This document shows positions 34,856 through 46,325 of a stretch of 64,000 nucleotides of DNA, in pieces. The notes beneath the pieces are model-generated. The model saw only the letters and a list, made by a program, of their open reading frames with translations, searched no databases and was not told where the DNA came from. The stretch is taken from contig WHVD01000224.1 in assembly GCA_015178975.1 (NCBI GenBank), forward strand, positions 1 to 64,000. Direction: 5' to 3'. The position numbers and the translations under genes are program-made. How positions within the stretch are numbered: position 1 is the stretch's first letter; each line of letters opens with the position of its first letter. The DNA is from Hysterangium stoloniferum. Taxonomy: Eukaryota; Basidiomycota; Agaricomycetes; Hysterangiales; Hysterangiaceae.

Positions 34856-35888
34856 TCTAGAAATGACCATCAATGGCTAATCCCCGTCACGCAATTATCA
34901 TATTTTACAACAACATCACTGCTTTGTTGGATTTTACACTTGGAACTGATGGAGGTATTTTTACCATTTTCTTTGTTGAGCAGTAACTTGTTCTTAAAAT
35001 GTTTATTGGCTAAAGATTTGGATACCGAATTTCAGGCATGAAATTTGATGGATACAGGCTTAGCTTGTGTTGGATACAGGCTTAGCTTGTGTTGGATACA
35101 GGCTTAGCTTGTGTTGGATACAGGCTTAGCTTGTGTTGGATACAGGCTGAGCTTGTGTTGGATACAGGCTTAGCTTGTGTTGGATACAGGCTTAGCCTGT
35201 GTTGGATACAGGATTAGCCTGTGTTGGATACAGGCTTAGCTTGTGTTGTATACACGGAAGCCACCACTGGCACACCAGATTGCACCACTCCAATTGTGGA
35301 AAAGATATAGCGACTAGCCTAAACGTGTACCTAATACCGGTGAGCCGGAGCTGCTCTCACGAAACCCGGTAGTCGTATTGTATCCGTGGGAGATTTAACA
35401 GAGAAATTTGAATGGAAGTCAAATCCAGTATTGAAAGGGTTACAAAAATATCACGGTTCCATCTCATCCATATGTCTTAAGTTTTGCCCAGAAAGACACA
35501 ACACCGGCTCCGATTGGCAAAGGACAAGGCGAGACAACTGATCATGGGAATAACCAAGGTAGAACTGACCTATCGCTCCAATGCCATGTCAGTAAGCACA
35601 GCATGGCACTGTTTATTCTACTCGATAAACCATTCATAATACTGTGGGGCTTTTGTTTCAATGACGAATGATCTATCTAATCCCTTGTATTCCAGGAATT
35701 CCACTACGCAAAAAGTACACATCATGATTACGGCCTTTGAATATTAGTGTGTCGCTGTTGAGGAACACTCCACTTCCCATACCAATCCGGCACACCATCC
35801 CAAGGCACAGCCAATACCAAATACAGCGCCTCGACGTTCCGAAGAGCAGCTATCCCTCACCATCTACTAAGATCATCGACCATCGCTC
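34856..35888 (+). other. leader before MLKL-like copy 4
   Basis: Colinear with 6575-7488. Contains the 9-unit minisatellite and, near 35386-35470, the leader peptide region (EKFEWKSNPVLKG). Confidence 0.6.
35050..35247 (+). repeat. minisatellite, 9 x 22 bp
   Basis: Nine tandem GGATACAGGCTTAGCTTGTG-TT units with few substitutions. Same leader position as the 4 x 24-bp array at 6747. Confidence 0.93.
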
Positions 35889-38640
35889 ATGGACATTGCA
35901 GCCATTGTTGTCAAAGTCGCTGGCGATACCGTTCCAGTACCTGGCTTCAGGAGTGCAGCGACCCTTCTTTTGGAGGTTATGAACGCTATAAAGGCGGGTT
36001 GTCTGCACCAACACTAGTTTAAGAGCTGATGTGGATGATGATTCGCAATCACCAGGCAAGCGGAGGCAAAACGAGAGATTGAATACCCTTGTCCGGACCA
36101 CTGGACGTCGCCTCGTCGCTGTCCACGATCAGCTGAGGGGGAAGTGGGAGAATATCCCGGACAATTTCAAAACCATATTGGACGATTATCAGAAGTGTGA
36201 ACTTGAGACTCACTGTGTAACCGTACCTGCAAATAAATCGGTTGTTTTCAGTGCACTCGAGGATGTTCTTGCGCTTGCAAGGTCATACACACCAAGAAAA
36301 GGTGTTAAATCACACGTGTCTTGGATGCGACAACGCGACAGGTCTATCGGCAAACTGGAAAGGCGATTGGAAGAAGCGGAGAAAGAGGCCATGGTGCGTA
36401 CTGAAAGTGACACTCAGAGTCGTTCGTTACATATTGGCTCTTAGATGTGCATTTTGCTGGATACTTCATTAGCCGTCGCTCAACTCGTAGCCGTCGATGA
36501 TACCAGAATGGACGATATCATACGTCAATTACGCGGTATCCTTGACTCGTTTTCATCGGTCACGGGCAGAGAAAGAAACGATATTAATGAACGCGTGCGT
36601 CCGTTCTGTCATCTCAAAGATCATGTCCGTGGGTTTATCGTAATGAGACAGTATTTCGTCGATCGAAGGGACTTGCAACTGTTACGCACCTTATCGGTCG
36701 CGAATCACAATTATTATGACTATGAAAAGGCAGGAAGTCATGGGGTCACCTTGCGGTGGAGTGTCACACTTTGTGAAGCGAAGACTAAAAGTGACGGTAA
36801 GCCGGTATTGGTCAAAATATACGAAGGCGGGAGATCCACGTGGGATTTGAGACACAAAAAGGTACGAGCCCCGCTTTGGCTGGTTTTGGTTTCCGAGACT
36901 ACTTGCAACGTATCCCACTTTGATATAGTTTCAACACGACCTCACTTCCTATCAAGACGTGTGGTAAGAATGCATCAGACTAAACAACCCAAGTAGTCCA
37001 ATCACATTCATGGTCAGGGACGCTAGCATTGTTGAGTTCTTGGGCTACAGTAACGCACGAGACAATGTACTTTTCCAAGTGTTCCGTAATCCGGGCCCTG
37101 AACCTGAGGACGCATGAAAATGGCTCGAACGCACTAGATCATCGGGTGTGAAAGAAACCATTTTGGCACTATACGACATGGTGAATGAAATTACTCGCGA
37201 TATTTACAAGCTAACGTGATATATTTTAGAGGGATTCTTACAATGTGACGTGCTTGGATACCTTCTTTCCCGCAAATACTGATATCACATTAGGAATTAC
37301 GGGAATTCTGTTAAAACAACGACATTGCAATTGGCTTCCTTGTTCGTTAATTCCACTGACATCAGATGTCAATGTTAACTTTGTCTATTCAGTTTTTGAA
37401 TCCCGGTGATTCAATTGTCACTGTCACAGACTGTCCTGCCAATCGCTGTCATCTAAAGCTTGTGTTTACCGGAACACTGTTCCGTGGCCAAAGATACTAC
37501 GGGAGATGGTATCCCGGTATTTATACCGGTTACTCTAGGATCAATCCATCATCACCCGACTCCATCGTAAACTTATTCATGGACAAACTACATTCATGGT
37601 GTCTCGGCACTGCTTTAATGGACCAACACCTTCGAAGCTCGCACACCATTCATCAATTGGCCAATCAACTACTGGACTTCGACTTTCTGGAACCAATTAC
37701 AGGCCTTCTCCAGGATGGAGATCTGCGGTCCGTCACTCTGTGGGACGTGGGATATCGGGATAAAGCGACAGGCCACTTTGTAGTGTGTGGGAATCTACAT
37801 GAGTGGTTCTCTGACACTCTCGGCATAGAGCCCTTAGTCAAGGTTTTTGTTAACCTCGGCAACCATAGGTCTGGATATTTAGACGAGGGTGAGAGTGTAA
37901 CAATGCCAGGTGGAAAACCAATGAGAAGGTATTTTTGGAGCTAGCACACTGACCCGATCGTTGCTCAGTTTTCTCCCGCGTAGATATACCTATGATATTG
38001 GCGAAGGCAGCATCGAAGATTTCTGCCGGCCCAGTGTCTATATCGCAGACTTAGGCCCGTCGTCTGAAGTGCAGAAAGCGTGGAGAGCATACGCACCACT
38101 TTACATAGAGGAAAATGGGATCAAGGGTGTCCTTCCACATGAGTTGATGATCAGTAAGCACAGAAGTCTTTGGGAATGATATTGACCCCTTTGTGACAAC
38201 AGTAAACTACTTTTGGACAAGAGTAGTTGTGGAAATGCCTCAGAATTTGTTTGTTTCACTTCCCCCTTCATCAATGTCAGAGCCTGACAGAGTAATCCAG
38301 TCACTTCCGGAGAAGTGGAACCGCGTAACATATTCCTGTTTGAACCTACTTCTCCGCGTTATATTTCTGGCCCCTCGGGGGGACTTGTCCTGGATGTGCA
38401 GTTGCGCGCTTCTTATGATGCGGAGCCCAGTTGGATTAATGACCTCGTGTGGCCGGACACGGTATTTGAGCCAGACCCGTGAGCGTCGATGTTGTCCTTA
38501 TTTGATAGCATTGACGTCTTCAATAAGGTGGATACGTTATTTTCAGCTACCTAGGTGCATATGGGAGGAGGATTAAACTCGGACACGATCAAACCTAGCG
38601 AACATTTTCCCGTCACGTCTAGCTATATCATTCTGAGATA
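35889..38640 (+). pseudogene. MLKL-like family, copy 4 (all nine exons)
   Basis: Exons: 35889-35993, 36056-36194, 36252-36393, 36445-36861, about 37018-37250, 37393-37928, 37969-38153, 38203-38478 and 38547 onward. Exon 1 uses a GC donor. Exon 2 lacks one base near 36064, exon 5 has TGA in place of a Cys codon near 37116 and another near 37217, and exon 9 has an early TAG near 38596. Exon 6 is fully open (GDSIVTVTDCPANRCHLKLV ... SSHTIHQLANQLLDFDFLEP). The intron before exon 7 is only 40 nt. Recently inactivated. Confidence 0.78.
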
Positions 38641-38799
38641 TAAAAGCTCTTTATTTACTGGAACTCTGTAGACTTTTCCCATAATTCACTTCTGAACAGA
38701 AGATATAATAATACCGCATAGCTTTTTTTTATGTGAATAGTAGTATTCAAAAACATATATATATATAAAGTAATTCTTCGGCGCAACTGTGTGACACCG

Positions 38800-40400
38800 C
38801 GTGACATGTGCTGGAGTCCTACATCTTGCTCTCATTCTTCTTCCCAGACCTTCTCGCATTCCCAGTGCTCGTCTTTCAGAATATTTTCAGAGGGAAGAAA
38901 CAGCACAATGCTTTGACAAAAAAGTATGTCCTCCTTTCTTTCAATCGAAATGAGATTTCATTTATTATGCTTACGTGCTAACCACACGATCTAATAGGAT
39001 CTACCTGAAGGCATCGACATGTGCCTCCCGTGCTTGGATGGAGAGTGTGTGGGGGGCGATGTGACGCGCATGCATGTGCGGCTGCATTAAGGGATGCTTG
39101 GGTATGCGTGAGTATCAGCTGGGAAGCTTTGATGATTGAGTCGGTGGCGTTGGTGATAGAACAACAGCGGACCGCTGCTTAAGAACCTTGTTACTGTCAC
39201 GGAAAAGCAGAAGAACAATTATGAGTTTACGCCGACAGTGAGATATTGGGCTTGTCATGAACAAGGAACGAGGTCATTTCTTGACGAGTCGAATCATCCT
39301 GAGGTCCGTCATACTCGTGTAACTTTTTCGAGCCTGTCTCCCCTGCAAGACTGACGGGACTTCGCAATCTCGGAAACAGTTGCTACATGGCATCAACATC
39401 GATGTTCACACTTCCAGCCCTCCGCACATACCATCCCTGATCCTTTCTCACCCGCGCCTGTTCTTACATCCACCCTCCAGTCAATATGCACACTTCCAGC
39501 CTTCCGCATATACTATCCCCTATCCTTTCTCACCCAGGCCTGTACCTGCACCCAACAGCTCCTCGCGCTTCCATTGCCTGGCTTAACTCCGGCTTCTCCC
39601 GGAAAAAGCCCCCTCCCTCCCAATCTTCAGTGCCGCCCCATCGCAGCCATTCCCTACCGGTCGTTGTCAGAAGGCATTATTTGTTACCGGGAAGCCGGTT
39701 GTTGCGGTTGATTGGACATGCAGAAGTTCCGGGTGTGTCATTGATGATATTAGACAACGTCGTTCGCCCGTCTTTCTTTTGTCATTACAGGCATCAATAA
39801 TCCTTTGGTGCACTCGAAAGTTGCGCCGGCAAGTGATAGTGGGCCTGAACCGTCTGTGGAGTAGATAGCTTTGATGGAGGATGTGGGATGTACGTTATAT
39901 AATGAGTAACTGCACGCATACACGCATACATATATGTTTGCTGTGGACATAATAATGAACGTCTCACGATAAAGCACCACCGCAACATGCAGGATTCGGA
40001 TCAGAGAAGGATCGTTGGGATATTATTTTCTAACCTGCAACTAACTGCCAAGATTGGTAATAAATGTCTAGAATGATATGGGGGTACGAGGGTTTCTTTG
40101 AGTAGCAGCGGCGCGCAACAGATATATGGTTACCCTCAGAGTCCATGACATTTTGCATGCGGAGCTCTTTCCAAAGATTCAACACAGTGTAATGATTCTA
40201 TGATGATGTTAATGAATTACATTGTCCAGGCGAGGGAGAATTTGGAATGTCCACAGGGAGGGTAAGTAAAGACAACACAGCCTATGTAACTACAATGTAT
40301 TATTTAATATTATGTGGGACTACATGCGATAAAGAGGAAGAAGGTGGATGCAGCGTTATTGCTAACTGCAGAAAGACGATCAATGGCTAATCCGCCTTAG
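38800..40400 (+). pseudogene. deubiquitinase relic, copy 7
   Basis: This copy keeps the catalytic Cys codon: near 39356-39390, TGLRNLGNSCYMASTSM. A second splice of leader-type sequence follows, then the first-UBA segment (39655-39700) and second-UBA segment (39825-39880, SDSGPEPSVE then a stop). The middle of the USP domain, including DAQEFF, is missing. The tail block at 40040-40390 matches 12690-13040. Confidence 0.65.
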
Positions 40401-40404
40401 CACG

Positions 40405-40975
40405 TCATGGTATTTGATTCGTTGTCGTCCGCCACGGGCAGAGGCAGAAATGATATGTATGCCTGTTCTGTCATCTCAAAGATCACGCCGCGAGCTTATT
40501 ATAATGAGACTGTATTTGATTGACTGAAGAACTTGCAACTTTTACACACCTTATCGGTCGCGAACCACAATGATTATTATTATGAAAAGACGGGAAATAA
40601 TCAGGTCACCTTGCGGTGGAGTGTTAAACCTTGTGAAGCGAAGACTGAAAGTGACGGCAAGCCGATATTGGTCAAAATATACAAGGCGAGAGACCCACTT
40701 GGGATTTTAGACACAAAGAGGTATGAGTTCTGTTTTGCTGGTTTGAATTTCAGAACCTGTTTTCAACATATCACACTTTTGATATAATTCCCAGGCTACC
40801 TCATTTCCTATCAAGACGTGTGGTAAGAATGCACCACATCAGATTAAATAGTCCAAATAGTCCAATAACATTCATGTTCAGGGACCCTAACATTGCTGCG
40901 TTCTTAGGCTACAGTAACGCACAAGACAATGTACTTTTCCAAGTTTTCCATAATCCGGGCTCTGAACCTGCCTCC
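40405..40975 (+). pseudogene. MLKL-like family fragment (exons 4-5)
   Basis: Matches 13050-13590 and 54790-55345. It breaks off inside exon 5 after the CCGGGCTCTGAACCTG sequence and joins an unrelated block at exactly the same base as the copy at 55345. Confidence 0.7.
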
Positions 40976-41660
40976 TCATAGCACGAAGATTAAGTTACGG
41001 ACCGGTTTCGTCTTGCTCCGTTCCCACCCACTCTTCCAAGCAGTCAGAGGGTACATTCAAACCTCCCGAGTGGGAATAGCGAGTTAAAAAAATACCCCGA
41101 ATGAACTCAAACATAAAGATGATTCGTCATATATATGTATGCATGATAGTAAGAACAGAAGGCAGGAATCATGCGTCTCGATTTGCCATGAAACAATAAA
41201 CATCACAGTCTCACAATCTAGAGTAGTATCTGTTGAGAACGGTTCGACTCTATATGAGCTCAGACGTTCAGAATGAGGTGGCCGTATTTCCCCCATGCAA
41301 AGGCTTTGCCGAAACATCGCTTCCTGATCAAATGCTAAGTTGCCGGGACGTGTCGCTGTGTTTGGTTTGTTTGTTGTTGGTTAGCATTGTTCGAGGCACT
41401 TTTGGTACGAACCTTTGATTATTTAATCTTATATCAATCAGTTCAGCAGTCCGATGAGTTTCATTGTAGCGGCAATCACTGAAATTGGTCGGCTATGCAT
41501 TTGTATGGGGAAATAAGGCCACCCAATGGAATTAGATGAACAACTGGGAAGATGTAAAGAGTGCTCAGGAATAATTGAGTGCCTCATCCGCTACCGTGAC
41601 GTCACTGAGAATCAGTACCGAATCTAGTGTGTGGCGAATCGACTGCCCGATCTGCTCCCC
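40976..41660. other. duplicated block of unknown function
   Basis: Shared with 55346-56230. Includes a plus-strand frame at 41233-41418 (NEVAVFPPCKGFAETSLPDQ, then MLSCRDVSLCLVCLLLV) that stays open in the other copy at 55605-55802. Whether it is ever translated is unknown. Confidence 0.4.
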
Positions 41661-41666
41661 GATTAC

Positions 41667-41914
41667 TGTTAGAGTATGATATTACACCTCTTACATAGTC
41701 TATGATGTTCCCTGTATATTTCTGATATTTTTAGTATTTTTCCCAGCACTGTAGGTGTAGTATTGAGTGAGTTACCTAGTAAGGTAACTGATGTGTAGGT
41801 GCTTAGGTAAGCACCCTGTAGCATACTCCGCTGTGGGTGTGGGAAAGTCTCCTTAGTGTTTACTTTCCTTACACTCACAGGGTGTTTGTCAAGAGTTATT
41901 CAACTGTTTCAATA
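41667..41914 (+). mobile_element. solo copia LTR, 248 bp
   Basis: Starts TGTTAGAGTATG, ends TTTCAATA, with perfect 5-bp repeats ATTAC (41662-41666, 41915-41919). The empty site at 56244 reads CCCCGATTACACTATGG. It is the same family as the LTR at 42561-42859, in opposite orientation. Confidence 0.92.
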
Positions 41915-42099
41915 ATTACACGGTGGAATCTGTAGAACTCATCCAGGGCTGGAGTTATGGTGGTGATTTTCACTTCCCTTTGATGAGCTGGTAGCCTGTA
42001 GGGAACAATTGTGTCATGAGAAGATTTTGACACTTCAGCCCATTCCATGGTATTCAGTAGGAGTCAGCATCCCATCGCGCATGGTATGGTATATTCTCG

Positions 42100-42510
42100 T
42101 CTAAATACATATTCTCACCTCAATCATGAATAAGCAAAAGTGGCTTAACTTATGATATGAGGAACATTCCCCAGGGGGGCAGTAGAAGGTCAAGTCAAGA
42201 CAGAAAACAGTTAAAATCCTGGAAAAACAGAGTTAAAAAGTATATGAAATGAGAAATGTGACTGAACAAATGCGACGGACATCCCGAACGAAGTAAATGT
42301 GACTAGACATGTGCTTATTTTAAGCCCATGCTCTCAAGGAGACTTTGGACACCATGCTTACCTGTCATGTTCCATTCCTGATAACAATGAAGACCCATAT
42401 CCATCCCCAGAATTCTGCATGGCCTTCCATAACATGAGGAAGCAAAGAATTGTTTCGTAGATCAGCAATGGCAGCACTCTAAATGCAAACCTTGGTGACA
42501 TTGGATGACT
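42100..42510 (-). pseudogene. DUF6533-like gene fragment, copy 2
   Basis: Matches 14250-14650, including the exon encoding FAFRVLPLLIYETI-like sequence, then breaks off near 42505. The first membrane exon is absent. Confidence 0.5.
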
Positions 42511-42560
42511 CTCCGTAGCACTAAAACTCTAAGTTTCTAATTCAAACTGACAGCTGAGAC

Positions 42561-42859
42561 TATTGAAACAGTTGAATAACTCTTGACAAACACCCTGTGA
42601 GTGTGAGGAAAGTAAACACTTAATGTATTCAACTGTGAAATAACTACATACCTGTGAGTGTGAGGAAAGTAAACACTAAGGAGACTTTCCCACAGTGGAG
42701 TATGCTACAGGTTGCTTACCTAAGCACCTACACATCAGTTACCTTACTAGGTAACTCACTCAATACTGCACCTACAGTGCTGGGAAAAATACTACAAATA
42801 TCAGAATAATACAGGGAATATCATAGACTATGTAAGAGCTGTAATATCATACTCTAACA
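42561..42859 (-). repeat. 3' LTR of copia element A
   Basis: In element orientation it starts TGTTAGAGTATG and ends TTTCAATA. It lies just after the pol stop and a purine-rich AGGTGGGAG tract. It is about 50 bp longer than the solo LTR because of a partial duplication around 42600-42650 (GAGTGTGAGGAAAGTAAACA twice). Confidence 0.9.
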
Positions 42860-42880
42860 CTCCCACCTGATGAGACAGCT

Positions 42881-44218
42881 CTATGCTAGTCCCAATAGTT
42901 TTTGTAAGTATTCTACCTTTGGCTTAGCCAATGGTTTTGTCAATAAATCAGCAGGCATCTCTGAAGTAGGGAGATGAACAACTTTGATCTTCCCACTATC
43001 AACTTTCTGCCTTAACCAATATGTTCTCAAGTCCAGATGTTTCATATGGCCATGATGTTCAGGATCTCTGGCAACTGCAATAGAAGATTGGTTGTCAAGA
43101 TACAAAGTGGATGCAGTCTTTTGAGGATATCCCAATTCCTCAAATAAGTTTCGCAACCATAGCACTTCCTGACCAGCCGACACTCCTGCAATATACTCTG
43201 CTTCAGTAGTAGAGAGAGTTACAATAGTCTGGAGTTTGCTCTGCCAGCTAATGGCTCCAGTACCCATCTTAACCACACATGCACCAGTAGATTTTCCAGT
43301 TGACTTATCACCTCCATGGTCAGCATCTAAATAAGACACAAACAATTCCTTGTCATTACTAGGACCAAAGGTCAAGCCCAAATGAAGGGTGCCTTTGAGA
43401 TATCGAAAGAGATGTTGTACTGCTAGCCAATGAGCCTTTCCTGGATTGTGATTGAATCTGGCTAATACTCCAACAGTATAGGCAATGTCTGGACGAGTGG
43501 CAACAGCCAAATACATAAGAGAACCATCAGCATGGATGTATGGAATGTCCTTCATGTATGCAATCTCTTCAGGAGACACTGGAGCCTGGTCTTTACTCAA
43601 TTTTGAGTTAGGTATCATAGGTGTGCCAATGGGATTGCAGTCAGGAAGACCATAATGCTGTAACATGTCCAAGATGTATTGACACTGTGATAGAGTAATA
43701 GTACACTTTGTCCTATCTCTTTCAATGCCAACACCTAACAAGTAAGAAGTAGGACCAAGATCATGCAATTTGAAGTGGCTTTTTAGATCATCTTTGAGCT
43801 TCTTGATAGCCTCCTTGGATTTAGATGCAATAGTCATGTCATCTACAAATACTGGTATAATGACTTTGACATCACCCTTTTGGAAGACCCAAATGCTATG
43901 ATCGCATAGCACTTGTTTGAAACCCAAACTGAGCAGGACAGCATTCAACTTCTTATGCCAGATACAAGGTGACTGGCGTAAACCATATAGTCCTTTTAGA
44001 AAAAGTAAGAACTCATCACGAGCACCTTGGTGAAAACCCTCAGGCTGCTGCAAGTATACTTCCTCTTCAAGTTCACCATTCAAGAATGCAGAGGAGATAT
44101 CTACACTCTCAAGTTCCATGTCCTCCAGTGCAGCCAATGCTAGGACAGCACACAAAGTGGCCCATTTAGCAGTAGGAGCAAAGGTATCAGTGAAGTCAAA
44201 CCCTGGTCGCTGTGCATA
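42881..44218 (-). CDS. copia Pol, RT and RNase H part (element A)
   Basis: Continuous frame from YAQRPGFDFTDTFAPTAKW through the reverse transcriptase catalytic FVDDMTIA, LLGVGIERD, and RNase H (YLDADHGGD, TLSTTEAEYIAG, LYLDNQSSIAVA) to the natural stop. The remaining upstream pol lies at 44900-45728, separated by a TIR element. Apart from that insertion no frame break is seen. Copia RTs usually carry YVDD; here the first residue is Phe. Confidence 0.9.
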   Translation of the reverse strand, partial: YAQRPGFDFTDTFAPTAKWATLCAVLALAALEDMELESVDISSAFLNGELEEEVYLQQPEGFHQGARDEFLLFLKGLYGLRQSPCIWHKKLNAVLLSLGFKQVLCDHSIWVFQKGDVKVIIPVFVDDMTIASKSKEAIKKLKDDLKSHFKLHDLGPTSYLLGVGIERDRTKCTITLSQCQYILDMLQHYGLPDCNPIGTPMIPNSKLSKDQAPVSPEEIAYMKDIPYIHADGSLMYLAVATRPDIAYTVGVLARFNHNPGKAHWLAVQHLFRYLKGTLHLGLTFGPSNDKELFVSYLDADHGGDKSTGKSTGACVVKMGTGAISWQSKLQTIVTLSTTEAEYIAGVSAGQEVLWLRNLFEELGYPQKTASTLYLDNQSSIAVARDPEHHGHMKHLDLRTYWLRQKVDSGKIKVVHLPTSEMPADLLTKPLAKPKVEYLQKLLGLA

Positions 44219-44899
44219 GGAGGATGGTCACACTTTATTGAATATACAAAATTTTACTGAATAATCCTCATATTTTCCAAGTGAGACTATTCCTTCTGGC
44301 CATGACAACTTATTCTATGAGTTTATATTTAATTACCTGAAATTTCATCTTTAAAATATGCATGCCTTTTTAAAATACACACAAATGACATAGTTACACA
44401 AGATTATTTGGGTTATGACTTAACCTTTGGGTTATGACTTAACCTTTGGGTTATGACTTAACCTTTGGGTTATGACTTAACCTTTGGGTTATGACTTAAC
44501 CTTTGGGTTATGTTATGACTTAACCTTTGGGTTATGACTTAACCTTTGGGTTATGACTTAACCTTTGGGTTATGACTTAACCTTTGGGTTATGATTTATT
44601 CTCTTGTATACAAGCAAACTTTCAAATATATTTCATATAATTTAAATTTAGTTGGTTTCGAGAGTTAACCAGAACTATCTGGGGTACCAATCCCCATTGT
44701 GCAATTTATTCCAAAAGAATAATCTACAGATGATTGTTTGACTAAATTTTGTCAGATATAGGATAAATATTAATATCATTGCATTCTTCAGAGTGATACC
44801 TAATCAACTGAATTTGATTAAATATTAATTTTACAACAAACAATATAAATATATATACTTTAGTGGATAAATAACTTTTAAAGTTTTGGGTTATCCTCC
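44219..44899. mobile_element. non-autonomous TIR element, copy B (681 bp), in copia pol
   Basis: Ends GGAGGAT...ATCCTCC, with ATA duplicated on each side (44216-44218, 44900-44902). Removing it and one ATA restores the copia codons KGYAQRPG exactly. Nearly identical to copy A except for the minisatellite. Confidence 0.95.
44410..44585. repeat. minisatellite inside TIR element B, 9 units
   Basis: Units of 19 bp, GGGTTATGACTTAACCTTT; the sixth has a 5-bp expansion. Element A has only one related unit next to its own, different array. Confidence 0.93.
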
Positions 44900-45728
44900 A
44901 TAGCCTTTTGCAACAAGATGGGCTTTGAACTTGTCAATTGACCCATCCTTCTTACGCTTGATCACAAACACCCAACGAGAGCCAATAGCTTTACGACCCT
45001 CAGGTAGTTTAGCAAGGCGAAAAGTGCCATTTTCAAGCAGGGATTGCATTTCTGCATATGTAGCATCATACCACTTATTAGCATGAGGACTTTGTAAGGC
45101 ATCTTTGAGAGTTCTCGGTGCATCATTATGAGCACTGGCCTTGTAGGCAAACTCAAAGGCTTCATCCACACCAATGTAAAGATCTCCCTTACTGGTAGCT
45201 AGGGCTTCTTCCTCAGACTCAACTGAAGGAGGAGAATGTAGTGGAGAATCCTCTGCCTCATCACTGGACTCAACTACAGGAGTAGATTCTCTATAGTTGT
45301 GGATATTAGCATGGTCAACTTGCTGGAAACGCTTAGGAGGAACTCTGTTTCTGGGTGGATTGTGACGTGGTTGAGGAGGAGGACTCGGTGAACATTCAGA
45401 ATGTTCAGAGTTAGGATCAGAGTTGGAACTAGGACCAGGAGGCAAAGCATTATTCTGACCATCTCCCACCTGAATAGACCTAGAGGGTCCAGGAATAAAC
45501 AAATCAACAAATTGTGGAGTATCAGGAAGAACATCAGGAGCAGTAGGAGTAGAAGGTATGGCAGGTTTAGACAAGCCTGGTAAGACTCTCTCATCAAAGA
45601 CAGCATTATTACTAATAATAGTCTTCTTAGTCAAGGGATTATAAAACATCCAACCCTTATAATCTGGAGGATATCCAATAAAGACACATTTCTGTGTGTG
45701 AGAGCCAAGTCCAATACATTGGTCCTTC
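44900..45728 (-). CDS. copia Pol, integrase C-terminus and RT start (element A)
   Basis: Open from about 45728 (GLGSHTQKCVFIGYPPDYKG) through a Pro/Ser-rich spacer to the RT N-terminus (GSRWVFVIKRKKDGSIDKFK, AHLVAKGY). The first few codons of the open frame (45748-45729) are not copia: that DNA matches 17748-17790, so the element is truncated here and lacks gag, protease and the integrase core. Confidence 0.85.
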
Positions 45729-46003
45729 TCGGGGGAGCGCTGGGCCATTATGACGTCACTGCGTTATGAACACTCACCGGTAACTTAACGACTCATGTGA
45801 ACTTGTTACATGATGGGCCTTCCATCGAAGGTTTTAAGCACACCTGTCGAGTCTCACCTTATGTGTTGACTGGGACATTATACTCGTTATAACTCTGATC
45901 ATCATATAACAGATCACTGGCGCCTGCTCTTGAATCTGATGTGGGTCCGCAGGTCTAGAATGAAGTGAGAATTTTTAGTACAAATTGTCATACGCCAGAG
46001 GCC

Positions 46004-46325
46004 CACTGAATTCAGTGAGGGCACCACTTCATACCATTTAGCATATTTCCAACAAATGTAATCAAATGAACTACCTATTTAATTAGCGGACTGAAAGTCC
46101 TTGATATTCATGAAGTATAAGACTCGGTTTGCAAATACATTACTGTGTATTAACACTACTTAACACAAGACCGAATATAATATATAGTACAGCCACTGAA
46201 TAGTCAGGGCCACGACTTCATACTAATTAGCACATTTGGAACAAATGTAATCGGAATAAAATACAAATTGAATTAGCGGACTAAAAGATCCTGATGTTCA
46301 CGAGGTATACGATTCCATTGCCATG
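46004..46325. repeat. degenerate direct duplication, about 130 bp units
   Basis: Two blocks share GGACAAATGTAAT-like, TTAATTAGCGGACT-like and ATTCAYGARGTATA-like segments in the same order, at about 46004-46135 and 46195-46325. Confidence 0.6.

Noticed and set aside
35050-35247. CRISPR-like array
   Set aside because: Units are directly adjacent with no spacers, and the DNA is fungal.
29563-44585. GGGTTA motifs as telomere-like repeats
   Set aside because: The units are 19 bp with GGGTTAACC or GGGTTATGAC and lie inside transposable elements. They are minisatellites, not telomere arrays.
44891-45748. A stand-alone 285-aa host protein
   Set aside because: It is the middle of copia pol, started by host DNA at a truncation point and ended by a stop inside the TIR element.
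13975-45765. TGACGTCA palindromes as CRE-type regulatory sites
   Set aside because: They occur near 13979, 17768, 41599 and 45751, but these lie in duplicated blocks, so the recurrence follows from copying. No link to a promoter was seen.
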